Of a DNA stretch of 64,000 nucleotides, positions 52,622 to 63,364 are shown piece by piece (the stretch's first letter is position 1; every line of letters begins with the position of its first letter). This DNA is from Entonaema liquescens (taxonomy: Eukaryota > Ascomycota > Sordariomycetes > Xylariales > Xylariaceae): positions 2,090,001 to 2,154,000 of the forward strand of contig CADCSX010000008.1 in NCBI GenBank assembly GCA_902805475.1, given 5' to 3'. The notes beneath the pieces were generated by a model. That model was not told the origin of the DNA and searched no databases. It worked only from the letters and a program-made list of their open reading frames with translations. Both the position numbers and the translations under genes were made by a program.

Positions 52622-53561
52622 TTATTGACCCCGTTCAAATATTTTGACACCACCATCGCTCGCTACGAAGTATAGCAATTCCCGCTCCTCGATTATTCTA
52701 TCCGTCCCGTTGTATCCACCGCTTGGGGTCACTCTTATGACACCGCTTACGTCTCTAGCGGTTCCCGTATCCAGCATTCTTAAACTGATCACAAGGTGGG
52801 CATCGTGGGCTAAGGCTGTAGCAAATGCGGCGTGCTCTTTTTCTAATGATGTCGTTTGTAATGACATTAATGGTTCATCTGCAGACAGAGTGATGATGGA
52901 TGAATGTACTTTCTATTGCAAACCTATCATTAATCGGCGATACATATAGGGGAAGCCATAATACGTATGGGATGTTTGCTCTTCGGCAACTTACCTCGCG
53001 AATGCTAAGCAGCGTATCCCGCAATGCTTGGCTCGAAATATCGTTCCCCGAGGCAGCCAACAGTAGGTCCAACTGGTCAGCAATCAAGACAGTTTTCTGC
53101 TTAGGAGCAGAGCGTTGGATATGCGCTGCGGCATCTTCAAGTTCTTTGCGCAGGTGTTGTAAGGAAGCAACAGACAATGCCTTTCCCCCAACGTTCCCTG
53201 GCGAATTCTCAGGTGATGCGAAGAACAAACGAGAGAGTCCATCGACGAAGATGAACTTGCCCTTCTTGGTTAATACATCAAGATCAAGCCCAAGTCTTCC
53301 GGCACCCTCCTTCCAGAAAGCATAATCCCGTAGAAAGCTAACGAAAACTACGCTAATGTCCTCTGTAGTATTGGACAAATCGATATCCTCATTGCCGTCT
53401 TCTCTTGCTACCGAGTTGGATGGGGTCCAAAGCAGAGAGTAGAGATAGCGGAGAACAAGCCAGTTCGTGCTGGTCCCCAAAACCCCACTGAGGAGGACGA
53501 GGGATGTCTCGGGTGGTAGGTGGAGATATGTGTCTAGGAGGGGTGGAATTCGTGATGCCAT
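52622..53561 (-). CDS. elp6: Elongator subunit Elp6, 285 aa
   Basis: Two exons: 53561-52995 and 52912-52622, with an 82-nt intron (GTAAGT..TTGCAATAG) in phase 0. The protein begins MASRIPPLLDTYLHLPPETS, then SLVLLSGVLGTSTNWLVLRY, the position of a degenerate Walker A-like loop in the RecA fold. KGKFIFVDGLSRLFF and KTVLIADQLDLLLAASG follow. The second exon supplies LSADEPLMSLQTTSLEKEHA and RMLDTGTARDVSGVIRVT. Elp4, Elp5 and Elp6 form a hexameric ring that assists Elongator in wobble-uridine modification (mcm5/ncm5) of tRNAs. The ATG at 53,561 was chosen over one 16 codons upstream because family similarity starts at MASRIP. Confidence 0.88.
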
Positions 53562-55133
53562 GAGGTGAGATGTAGAAGTGAGATGAGGTGCCGGGGGTGG
53601 CTGCAACAAGATTAAACGACTGGCGGAGATAAAAATCTATGCAGATGGCATGTTATCAGCAGGGGGGCTTCTACCACGACCAACCACCCGGACGTTGTAG
53701 ACTACCTAGGTTAGATCTGTTGTCGGATTGTGGATTGTGGATTGTGGATTGTGGAGTATGCGAGGTATGCGAACGATAAAAATGATATGATGATATTAAG
53801 TTTTGACCTTGGTGGTCGGATCCACGTTATGTATCGCGTACAAGATAGCCTAAGGGCCGTAGGAAATATGCGAGATATGCGCTGCTATAATAACAACATT
53901 TCGGGGCTGGTGCGGTAACGCGAAGTCTTGGAAGACGGAATTAATGTCGACCAAGAATTAATACGTACATAAAAAGAATATTTGAATGTGTTATATTTTT
54001 GATAGGCGCTTGTGGAATTTCGTTACCCAGATGTACCTAGAGACGCTTGGCAGTGGGTTACTCAAAATCACATGTATCTTAGCGCATATACGTAAGTAGG
54101 CAAGGTGCCGTCATAGTGCAGTTTTAGTACGGCTTAGCGATGCTATGTATGTACCCCCCGCGTTCCCAACCTTCAATAACATCTGGCCAAGGGTCCAATG
54201 GGGATGGATTCGGAATGGACTGAATGGTTGGGATATTTACGATCGACAAATCCATTCCACATTACACCCTTCCCAGCTTTATACCTTATACACAAGAGGC
54301 AGGTTACTATTATAAGGTTTTATGAGGTATGTATAGCTTGTAATCTTGTTGATAACTTTGCTCATTGTTAAAAGAGCATCAAGACTAGTTAACTTATGAT
54401 AGTTTAGTTAGTTACCTAGTTAGTTACCATTTAACTAATTAACTATGGGCTTATATGTAAGTTTTACAACAAACGCCACTTCTAGACAGGTTGAATCTAA
54501 ACATCCCCACTCACATAACCCCCTTGACCGGAGAGCCGCTTCGTCCTAGCGGCAGATGAAGGCAACCTGACCTGTCCCATGTGCCCCCATTGCTATCACC
54601 GCCTGATCACCTGCGCAATGCAAAACCGAACCCCCAGCAGACGACGACCCCATTTGCGGATATCTTATACTATCTCATTGGTCTAACACGAGCCCTTCCA
54701 TTAGCACGCTATTATCACTAGGTAAATCCTCACTCGTAAATCGCTAGTCCTTGGATGGTAACATCACGTTTTTGTTACTACTGCTGAGGGGGTTAGTTAT
54801 TTTTGAATTGGCATGGGCATGGCGGCATGTAAAGGGATATAATAAGGAATTGGGTAGCCTTATTTTTTTATTTTTTATTTTTTTTCTTCTTTGATAACTC
54901 TTCTCGTCCTTCTTTGTAAGCCTCGGGATAAGTTGGAACTTTTCAACATCCGATCTATGCTCTTACGGGCCTTAGAACCGTAATCATATCTCACTAACGC
55001 CTGACTAATACTCAGATTACGACTGAGCAGAGTCATTTGTATAATAAGGCGTATATAGACTGTCCTAGCAGCAGCAGCAGCAGCAGTATTCGATTTTGTA
55101 CGGTGTGTTCCTATAGAGCATAAATCGGGAAGG
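53562..55133. other. 1.6-kb intergenic region between elp6 and the MFS gene
   Basis: Divergent promoter space. It holds a (ggattgt)4 repeat at 53,725-53,752, recurrent ttagttacctagttagttac words at about 54,400-54,430, a T-rich run near 54,865-54,890, and (AGC)n of about 6.7 units at 55,067-55,086 just upstream of the MFS start. The only notable frame, 62 codons at 53,730-53,918, overlaps the repeat and has no domain character. Confidence 0.6.
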
Positions 55134-57571
55134 ATGGCAGAGGAGGAGAAGGGGACAATAAAGGGCCCACGGAAGGCATTCTTCCGGAGAAGAGCTGCTC
55201 CTGATGGCGAGCGTCAGAAGAGCGAAAAGTCCCAGTGGAGCATGGGGATGTTGAATGATAGAAAAACGATAGAAGTTCCAGGTAAGTTGACACGACTTAG
55301 ATTCTTTTGACTTTTAAACTAATCTTTCTGTCAGGATCTGTCCTACTCCTCGCACAGGGCCGCAATGAGCCTCTTGGGCTTCGAAATGCGCCAGCTAGGA
55401 CATCTCATTCTTCCCTTCCCACGGGTTACCCTCAACCAGCACCAGTACCGGTACCAGCACCCAAGGAAGAGGATGACAAGAAATTAACCAAGGACGGTCA
55501 AATCATCTTGGATCCGCAGCCGGATGATTCGCATAACGATCCTCTAAATTGGCCAACGTGGCGCCGGGACTCTGCTTTGCTTTCTCTAGGCCTTTACTGC
55601 ATGGTTGGAGGTGGAACAACACCTATCATTGCAGCGGGCTTCACTGATGTCGCAAAGGGTACGTGTAACAAAAAGAGACAGCCTTCATTTACTTGGATGT
55701 CTATGGCATTTCAATTTACTAAACCGAGATACAGATTACTCCATTGACGTCGCTGACGTGTCGCTCACTACGGGCTTATATATGATGGGCCTGGGCATTG
55801 GCTGCGTTATCTTCTCGCCCACTGCTATCTTATACGGCAAACGGCCAGTTTACCTTTTCAGCGCAGTAATTTTCGTCATATCGGCCATATGGTGTGCTCT
55901 GTCTCCTAATTTCACCTCTCTCATACTGGCTCGTATCTTCCAGGGAATCGCTGTCAGCCCGGTTGAATGCCTCCCATCCGCCACTATCGCTGAGATTTTC
56001 TTCCTGCACGAGAGGGCGTACCGCATTGGCGTGTATACTCTATTGTTGCTTGGTGGGAAAAACTTGGTTCCTCTTGTAAGCGCTGCTATCATCGACCGAC
56101 TCCAATGGCGCTGGGTATTCTGGATCCTTGCGGTGGTTGTAGGGTTTTGCGGCATTCTTCTATTCTTCTTCGTCCCTGAAACCTTCTGGGATAGAACACC
56201 AATACCAAGATCGCGCAAGCACCCCAAACGACCTACTATTTTTAGTAGGAGATCCTCTGTTCGGCAAATATCAAAGTCCCACCCGAGCGGGAATGCCGTC
56301 CCCAGCAGCGAGAAACCAACGGAAGAGGCGAATGAAGCCAAGCCAGCAGGAATTCCCCATGAGGATACATCGAAGACAACGCAGCCACGACATAAGAAAG
56401 CTCACGTTGGTTTTGCAGCTGGCCCTGAAGGAGATTCGACAACGGATTCGGGACATGCACACGACAACCCGACGGCATCAGGGACGGCCGAGGTTTCTAC
56501 GGTACCACCTACAGCGGCCGGGGAGGCGGCAGATGGGATCCCACAAACTCCTCGTCCAATTGCTAGCCGTACACAGTCAAACAGCAGTGCATGGTCACGG
56601 GCCAACTGGGACAATTCGGTGCCTCGTAGCCCGATGACACCAGACTCGCGTAGTGTCCACTCGCCGTATTATCAACGCCATGGCGATGATTATTTCCGAG
56701 TGGAAGAAGGGGGTGTACATCGTCCGGTTCATTCCGATACGGAGAGCGAGAAGATGTCCTTCTCAAACTTGGCGACGATAACTACGGGACAAGCTTACAC
56801 ACATGCCTTGAGGAACGCACCGCCAAAATCGTTCACCCAGCAGCTAAAATTGCATCATGGACGGCTCAACCAGGATAAATGGTGGAAAGTAGCTATTCGC
56901 CCTCTAATACTCTTTTCGTACCCCTCGGTCCTTTGGTCGTCTGCTGTCTATGCCTGCTCGATCGGCTGGTTGATCGTCATCTCGGAATCGGTCGCCGTCA
57001 TATATCGGGAAGGCAGTTACAAATTCAGCGCGTTGGGAACGGGACTCGTTTACATATCGCCATTTATAGGCGGCGTTCTAGGCACTGCCGTGGCGGGCAA
57101 GGTTAGCGACGTGATCGTTAAGGCGATGGCCCGGAGGAATGGTGGTCTCTATGAACCCGAGTTTCGGCTCGTGATGGCCGCGCCGATTCTAGTGACGACA
57201 GTCATCGGGCTCATGGGGTTCGGATGGTCAGCTTACGACAACGACGCTTGGATTGTTCCGACCGTCTTTTCGGTATCGTCTCGTTTGGTTGTTCGCTAGG
57301 ATCTACGACATCGATCACATTCTGCGTAGACAGTTATCGGCAGTACGCCGGAGAGGCGTTGGTCACGTTGAACTTCAGCAAGAACATATTTCACGGCTTG
57401 GTGTTTAGTCTATTCGTTACAGAATGGCTTACGAGCGACGGCTCTAAGACGGTGTTTATCTGGATCGGTATTATCCAGCTCATCCTGCTTCTGTTCACAA
57501 TACCCATGTATATCTACGGCAAGAGGGCTCGCATGTGGACTGTAAGAAAGAATTTCATGGAGAAATTCTAG
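55134..57571 (+). CDS. MFS transporter, DHA1/HOL1-like, with a 1-nt frameshift near the 3' end
   Basis: Exons: 55134-55281, 55335-55658 and 55735-57571 (introns 53 and 76 nt). A hydrophilic N-terminus of about 130 residues leads to DDSHNDPLNWPTWRRD, the entry motif of this group. Six membrane segments follow, with LYMMGLGIGCVIFSPTAILY and GKRPVYLFSAV (motif A region), LARIFQGIAVSPVECLPSA and RWVFWILAVVVGF. A long polar central loop of some 200 residues (Ser/Thr/Pro, His-rich) precedes the second membrane half starting near PLILFSYPSVLWSS. At the T run 57,267-57,270 the frame breaks: upstream reads to TAG at 57,297-57,299, while conserved sequence (GIVSFGCSLGSTTSITFCVD) continues in another frame to 57,571. 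Family members export drugs or import polyamines and cations; the substrate here is unknown. Confidence 0.85.
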
Positions 57572-58014
57572 ACGGCTCCCGGCCACCCGAAGTGTTATAT
57601 AGATACGCATATATGCCAAGAGAGCATCCATGGCGTTTTACGAAGGTAACGATTTATACGTGTTAGCATATGTCTAAAGGTTGGTTTACGTTTACACATT
57701 CATACGGATTTAGGGATGGATATCTGGGTGTGTAAATATATGAATAAATATATGAATAAATATATAAATGACATAACAAACAACATTGAGATTATATTCT
57801 ACGTCATCCAATGATAAGTACCAATGTAGCTCGATAATTACGTAAGAACGCATATATGTATGATCTTTTATGTATTCCAACCCAGTGCAACAACTACTTA
57901 CACATGGACATGTGCATATAGATATTTTATATTTTATATTCACTTATATGCAGTGTTATATTCTACCTTATATATGATTCATACAAATCTCCGATAGGCA
58001 TCTAGCAACCCATC
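57572..58014. other. intergenic, with a 12-bp tandem repeat
   Basis: AT-rich spacer between two plus-strand genes. Three tandem copies of aaatatatgaat (the last one varied) lie at 57,734-57,769. Several ATATG words are scattered through it. No coding signal. Confidence 0.6.
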
Positions 58015-58628
58015 ATGCGAGCTAGAATTCGGCTACCAATATCGGTGGCCCTCTACCGGCCTCCAGTGCGGGCCTTTTCTTTGTCTCACCGTCTTGAAGC
58101 TTCTAACCAGATATATTCTCCGTAAGTGAACCAAATTAGTTCTTATACAACAACATCTTATTATACGAGAAACTAACTCTTGCTAGCGTTCGTCGGCCTG
58201 ATGATTTTCACACTTATCAGCTCCTGTCTTCCTCCTCGAGGACTCCTCTCCTGACCTTATGGACTACCTCGTGGTGTTCTACATGTCACATCGTAGCTCC
58301 GCTGATCAAATCTGTCATTGAGTCCGGTGTAGGCGAGGCCGAGGGCGGTGTTGGATTTTGCGAGGTCGAATATGACGCTCCCGACGTCATGAGTAGCTCG
58401 CTCGGCATGGATTTCATGATTACTTCTATACCCACGCTGCTTAGCTTCGACGCCGGGGAAGCTCAGACTCGCACCAAGATAACCGACGGAAGAAAACTGG
58501 CAGACCGAGCTTTCTTGGAGGAATGGATCCGAAATGAGGCGAGGAGACACGGTGGCCGCGGAGGCGGAGGCGGAGGCGGAGGTGGTGGTTCGGGTATCCT
58601 TGGCGGCTTATTCGGTTCGTGGAAATGA
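58015..58628 (+). CDS. thioredoxin-fold protein, probably mitochondrial, 182 aa
   Basis: Two exons: 58015-58121 and 58187-58628, with a 65-nt intron (GTAAGT..CTAACTCTTGCTAG). The N-terminus (MRARIRLPISVALYRPPVRA, then FSLSHRL) is rich in Arg, lacks acids and looks like a mitochondrial presequence. Residues 57-70 read LLTLWTTSWCSTCH, the strand and WCxxC active site of a thioredoxin fold with Cys66 and Cys69. VGFCEVEYDAPDVMSSSLGM and FMITSIPTLLSFDAGEAQT follow, the latter giving the cis-Pro loop. DRAFLEEWIRNEAR forms the last helix. The tail is a Gly-rich run (ten Gly in a row) ending in GILGGLFGSWK. The CSTC pair suggests a redox role, perhaps thiol-disulfide exchange; partner unknown. It resembles uncharacterised fungal thioredoxin-like proteins. 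It is convergent with the mutarotase gene, 175 bp away. Confidence 0.8.
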
Positions 58629-58803
58629 GGTACGACTAAGCCTGCTTAGCTTACTGTCGTTGAGGCCCGTGTATAAGTATAGGATATAACTCAAATGTTA
58701 GGATACGAGAATTGGTCAGCAACTTTCATTTCACTCCGAAACGAAAGCGATATAAGCATGAGATACGGGGGCCAGTTGACGTGAGGGTGTTGGAGGTATA
58801 TTT

Positions 58804-59433
58804 CTATTCTAGGTAAAACACTTCTTCGACCTCCCTCCACCATGGTGGACCAGATTCGCTACTGTGGGCGCCGGGTACAAAGCTCTGTAATGAAACTCAG
58901 GTTAGCGCCATAGATACTTCCTCATAACTACGAGAATTAGGAATGTTTACCTCTTGGAAACCATCTGTCATGGCCCACCACTCTCTAACTTTTGGATTCT
59001 CACGCATACGTTCCATATCGTTTGCATAATCGCTCCCCACATACTTAAAGCTCGCAAAGAGGATCCCCGTACCCGGATCGTGGAATATGCTGTCTATAAT
59101 CATTAAGAAAATGAATGTTGGTTCCAGAACGCTTGGCCTTTTTTAGGCTAAGTAGATGAGATATCTTACAGTCCTCGATATTACAAGCCTTGATTTGCTC
59201 TAGAACCTCGGGCCACTTTGACATACAGTTAGTCTCCCAACGAACAAGAAAATAAAGAGAAAGTCCTCTTAGACTTGAACACGACGTACTACGGCGGCGT
59301 GGACTTCTTTATATTTAGGAATAAACTCCGGCTTCAACTTGACAATCTGTGCGATACGGCGTACGGCCTTCTTAGGCTCCGGATCTGGTGATTTAGTGAT
59401 GCGAGTAGGTGGCGGAGCGTGCGGTTTCCACAT
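58804..59433 (-). CDS. L-rhamnose mutarotase family protein (DUF718), 137 aa
   Basis: Four exons: 59433-59290, 59215-59170, 59093-58951 and 58884-58804 (introns 74, 76, 66 nt). The second exon is only 46 nt. The protein contains YKEVHAAVWPEVLEQIKAC across intron 1, with the conserved His of the family. YSIFHDPGTGILFASFKYVG follows, then the PKVREWWAMTDGFQE motif and the end PPWWREVEEVFYLE. In bacteria RhaM interconverts alpha and beta L-rhamnose; fungal homologues share the dimeric alpha+beta barrel and probably serve rhamnose or pectin-sugar catabolism. No other rhamnose gene is present in this window. The length fits the family with an N-terminal extension (MWKPHAPPPTRITKSPDPEP) of about 25 residues. 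Confidence 0.88.
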
Positions 59434-60337
59434 CGTGACAACGTAAGGTAGATATATGCTACTTGTAGATCTAAACTCTCAACTCCCTGGGGGTTCTCCC
59501 CTGGTGTATATTTTATTATGTGGTTCACTTTTGTTTCGGCACTCCGAAGTATTCGCCGAATTTGCCCAGTTCCTACGTAATTTAGACCTCTAGTCGAGGG
59601 GCTGTTAGCGGGGAGGTAACTGGGGTTCGGTGGAAGTTCAGAGCGAAGCGTCTTGGGCCAAGGGGCGCGGCCAAAGGCGGGGGAACCAAGTAAATTGAAG
59701 TACCTAATCTAGACTAAGCTGTATAGCTGGACTATAGTATATACATATATCATCATAGTGTCACTTTTATTATACATACCCTCCTATACGTTATGGTACG
59801 TACAACTATATAAATAGAACTTCGAGATCTAGTTATACATAGTAGTAGGATCGTCGTCGAATAGGTGTCTATTATTAGAGGATATTTCTCTTCCGTTCTA
59901 CCGGCTTCCTCCTGTAGTTATCAAAGGAACTTATCAATGTTTTTATAACTCTGTATGAACCATGAGAGGCATGTTCATAGCCCGGTCTATAAATCACAAG
60001 CCATCTATTAACTTACATCTGGGGTCCGCGAATCCCCATGGGCCTCCATTCTGGCCACTGGCCACTGGGTAAATTTGGTAATTCTACAAAGACATGATTA
60101 ACCATCATCTTCAGCCAATCCCTTTAGACGAGTCTGCTCATTTTATATGCCAAACACCACCCATGCAACAACCTGTCCTGTCCTTTTCGTGTCCCGGGAT
60201 CGATTACCTTATCCCAGCGGTGACGGTATTGGTTTAAAACCGTCCCATGTCGACCAGTTTCTTTTACCCTGAATTGCATAGACCCTCAAACTTGGAAAAA
60301 GGAACGGTTGAATTACTCGACGGCTGAGGAAATGGCA
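59434..60337. other. intergenic, no supported gene
   Basis: About 0.9 kb between two minus-strand genes. It contains upstream sequence of the mutarotase gene, a GC-rich patch near 59,640-59,690 (ggggcgcggccaaaggcggg), AT-rich sequence at 59,730-59,830, and presumably the gdt1 3' untranslated region. No domain-like frame. Confidence 0.55.
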
Positions 60338-62036
60338 TTACGCGTAAATCGCTTCGACGAGGTAGATAAGGGCAAAAGCCAAAAACGCAATAGCACCGCC
60401 TATCGTCACTATTGAAGCACTACTATTAGTAAACACAACAAAAATCATGGTCTGTCGCGACTTACCAACTCTCAAGCTCACTTTACCAGCGATCGCTCTA
60501 CCGCCAAGGACAGCAACGCCCGTACAGCATGCGTGGCCCAGCACGGCTCCCAATGTCACCCACCAGTAATCTTGACCAGCAGCCATTGCAATTGTTGCAA
60601 TCTGACTACGATCTCCCCACTCACCAAGGAAGGTCATGACAAAGGTTTGCACCCACGCGGGGCTTAAAAGGAGCGAGAAAAGATTCGACAGGCCGACACC
60701 GAATCCGCTCAAGAGGCCGCGCTGAGGTGACGGACTTCGGCCAGGGGAGGTTGAAGGGCTGCGTGGTGGAGTCGGGAATCGAGACTGAGATCTAGGCTTC
60801 CGGTCGTTCTTGAGCCCCATCTCTAAAGTGTACGGAGATACAGAGGAGCGTCGTCTGCCTTGTTTCATTGCCATATGCTCCTTTTCCTGTAGCTCCATTT
60901 CAACCTCTTGCATCTCTGCCGTGACGCCCTCGTTTGGATCCATAGCCATACCCTCCCGTAGCAACTTCGCACCGAAGATAAAAAAGAGTCCTGCGGCTAG
61001 GAAAGTTGTTACTCTCTTCGGAATCAGAGCTGGGACGGTATGGCCCATCACCGCAGATAGCACAGTCATAACGAGCAAAGCACCAAAAGCAGCTGAGAAC
61101 ACGAGCATACGGTCGTGCTTCATGGCCATGAGTGCGGCAACCAGGAATGTTTTGTCACCCACTTCGGAGAAGAGGATCATAGTGAGAGAGAGCACAAAAG
61201 AGTGGAAAGGCTGAATGAGACCCTCGTTGCCCTCGTCATCTTGCTCCCAAGTCTTAGGGGTAGATTTAGAAGGCTTCGATACGTCGAGGTGATCTTTGTT
61301 GGCCGAGTCAGGAACGGGGTTCGGGTCGTCGCGCAGTTTACCTGGCAAGTCTAACGGTTTCTGTACAGCAAGTCAGTACGCCCCAATTGATGTAAGAGGT
61401 TTATCCTCATACCTCAAGTCCGGTAACATCTTCAGGGGTCTGGTGTAGATCAACCTTTCCCTTTTCTTTCTTATTAACCTTTTCACTCGTGATCTTTTCC
61501 TGCTCGCTATGCGGCAACGGCGGCTTCTCTTTTGGCTTTTGAGGCACGTTCTCAACTTTCTCTCCAGTCACACCTTCTTTGGCCTTCTTAGCTTTGTCCT
61601 TCTCGCTCACGCCTCCCTCAGTACCGGTGGTCCCCTGTTTAGGAGGCTGACGATGGGGATCGTCCATAACACCATCGTTACTTTCGGGTATCTTCTTCCC
61701 ATCGATCACTGTAGGATCTACTGGTCGGTTTTTCAAGGAAGGGAGAGGCTTGGTTTCTATAATGTCATTGGCATCACCCTTCTTGCGCTCCTTGTCGGTC
61801 GTTACGAACGGACCCTCGTGCGGCATCCCATCTTTACCATCTACCGGCGCAATTTTGGTGCCGACATCGACCTTGCTAGATTTGGAAGATGCCGGATCGA
61901 GAGGTTGGGAGGACGCACCACCTGCGCCTACTGCAGGGACATCTCTAGCAGGTTTTGTATCTAGTGCGGATGTGACGAGAGCTAGGGAGGGTAGAAGTAG
62001 AAGAATAAGCGGCGTTTGGCGTTGGCGTAGTCTCAT
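60338..62036 (-). CDS. GDT1: Gdt1 / UPF0016 family Golgi Ca2+/Mn2+-H+ exchanger, 529 aa
   Basis: Three exons: 62036-61413, 61360-60466 and 60408-60338 (introns 52 and 57 nt). The protein starts with a signal peptide (RQTPLILLLLPSLALVTSAL), followed by about 190 Lys/Pro/Glu-rich residues, presumably luminal. Two copies of the family motif E-x-G-D-[KR]-[TS] follow: SEVGDKT near residue 274 and GEWGDRS near 455. Each lies in a three-helix half, joined by a loop with RS/SP-rich sequence (about 352-427). The C-terminus LAFALIYLVEAIYA is conserved. Yeast Gdt1 supplies the Golgi with Ca and Mn for glycosylation; human TMEM165 is the homologue. The long N-terminal region makes this nearly twice the yeast length. 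The 57-nt second intron has no stop and is divisible by three, so an unspliced form would encode 19 extra residues. Confidence 0.88.
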
Positions 62037-63014
62037 GATGGGCACGAAGTAGTAAAGTAATCTAATACGATTGGCGTTATCGCTAGATACGTGTAGTCGC
62101 CAGCCGAAGTACGATATGAACAGATTTCCAACCAAGTGACCACCGCTCTATACGGATACGGTAATGTTCCTTCAAACAGCCTGCGGCGGAGCCAACACAA
62201 TGCGTGGCTAACAAGGATAAGACGGTGGTGGTGGTGCGTGGTGCGTGGTGCGAACCCTCAAAACAGAGGTAAATTTGTAAAATTTAAGTCAGATGTACAG
62301 GAAAGACAGGAGAAGAAGGACAACGCCAATGAAGAAGAATATAATTAAAGAAACCCAGCCTTAAGCGCTGGTAAAGACGATGGAAGTATTATTAGATTAC
62401 AGGGCTTGAGAAATCTTGAATTGAATAGAATAGAATCAGCGTAAAAAAGGGGCGAGAAACTTGAAGGTGAACATAACAGGGCAGTGAGTTAAGGGAAGTA
62501 TGTACCTAAGGTACATAAAAGTTAGTTACCTAAAGTTAGTTACGTACTTCGTACGTGACAGTGCTGGAAAACCGAAAGCTGGGGGAGTTACGGGTTACAG
62601 GTGCCACCCATAAAACACCCTTGCAGCTGCAACAATTCAATACCATGGTACAGTACCCTTTTTTTTTTTTTTCCACTGCACTAGCCCCAAACGGCCCCAA
62701 ACACGATACCTACACTAGTGATCAGGCAATCTAACATTAGAACGCTAAGACATTTCTAATTAGGTCTACCACTCCGCAGTTCCGGTATTCTTAGGTATTC
62801 AGGTCCCTTGGCTCGAGGCATAGAGCAACTAGATTGGTCTAGAAGATCATGTGATTTTCATAAGCATCTTAAACAGATTCGGAATAAACAAATCTTCAAT
62901 TCTTGTTCAACTCTTGCTTCAACTACCTATCATGCCTTAAGTGGACATGGAATAGGAAGCTACATATCTCGATAAACGCGAGCTAATAATCTATTTTCTA
63001 TTTTTAACCAAGTT

Positions 63015-63048
63015 CGCGTAAACGAAGTCGCGGTTGAGTTTACGCGAC
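63015..63048. repeat. nested inverted repeats (cgcgtaaac / gtttacgcg)
   Basis: cgcgtaaac at 63,015-63,023 pairs perfectly with gtttacgcg at 63,038-63,046. A second pair, gtcgcg at 63,028-63,033 and cgcgac at 63,043-63,048, competes for the same bases, so two alternative hairpins are possible. Confidence 0.7.
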
Positions 63049-63164
63049 TAACTCTTACCAATATTTTAATAAAGTTGGAACTTACCGTTTCCGGAACTAG
63101 TCCGTGTGTTTTGTTTACATTATCCCGGGAAAGTTAAATAAGATCTTATTTAATTATTAAGGGG

Positions 63165-63190
63165 CTAACCCTATCCCTAACCCTAACCCC
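63165..63190. repeat. interstitial telomere-type repeat (CCCTAA)n
   Basis: The word ctaaccctatccctaaccct and the next six bases form about four units of the ascomycete telomere repeat (TTAGGG on the other strand), one unit changed to tatccc. It lies 175 bp upstream of the right-edge gene, surrounded by ordinary sequence. Confidence 0.9.
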
Positions 63191-63236
63191 ATTGCTAAGA
63201 TTTATATAATGACGCGGATTATATCAAGTGGATCTA

Positions 63237-63276
63237 ACTACTACTACTACAACAACAACAACGACGACGACAACGA
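63237..63276. repeat. compound triplet microsatellite (CTA)n(CAA)n(CGA)n
   Basis: Runs of act/cta, then aac/caa, then gac/cga triplets follow one another without interruption about 90 bp before the ATG of the right-edge gene. They are probably in its 5' leader or core promoter. Confidence 0.9.
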
Positions 63277-63364
63277 CATTAATACCAGCACCATAATTAA
63301 TGTGGAAACTTGCAACGAGCTTCTCACACACCTATAGAACAAGTGAATACGCTAGTCAGTTATC

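Larger units (their letters stand above)
62037..63364. promoter_or_regulatory. divergent intergenic region between gdt1 and the right-edge gene
   Basis: About 1.3 kb with no gene. It holds a (ggt)n/tgcgtgg repeat near 62,223-62,250, palindrome-rich words gtacctaaggtac and acgtacttcgtacgt at 62,500-62,560, a T-run at about 62,660-62,672, an inverted repeat at 63,015-63,048, interstitial telomere-type repeats and a triplet microsatellite (listed separately). Confidence 0.6.

Noticed and set aside
52644..53325. Plus-strand frames of 101 and 141 codons across elp6
   Set aside because: They are antisense shadows of the well-supported Elp6 exons.
60810..61214. 134-codon plus-strand frame across gdt1
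   Set aside because: Antisense shadow of the Gdt1 membrane region.
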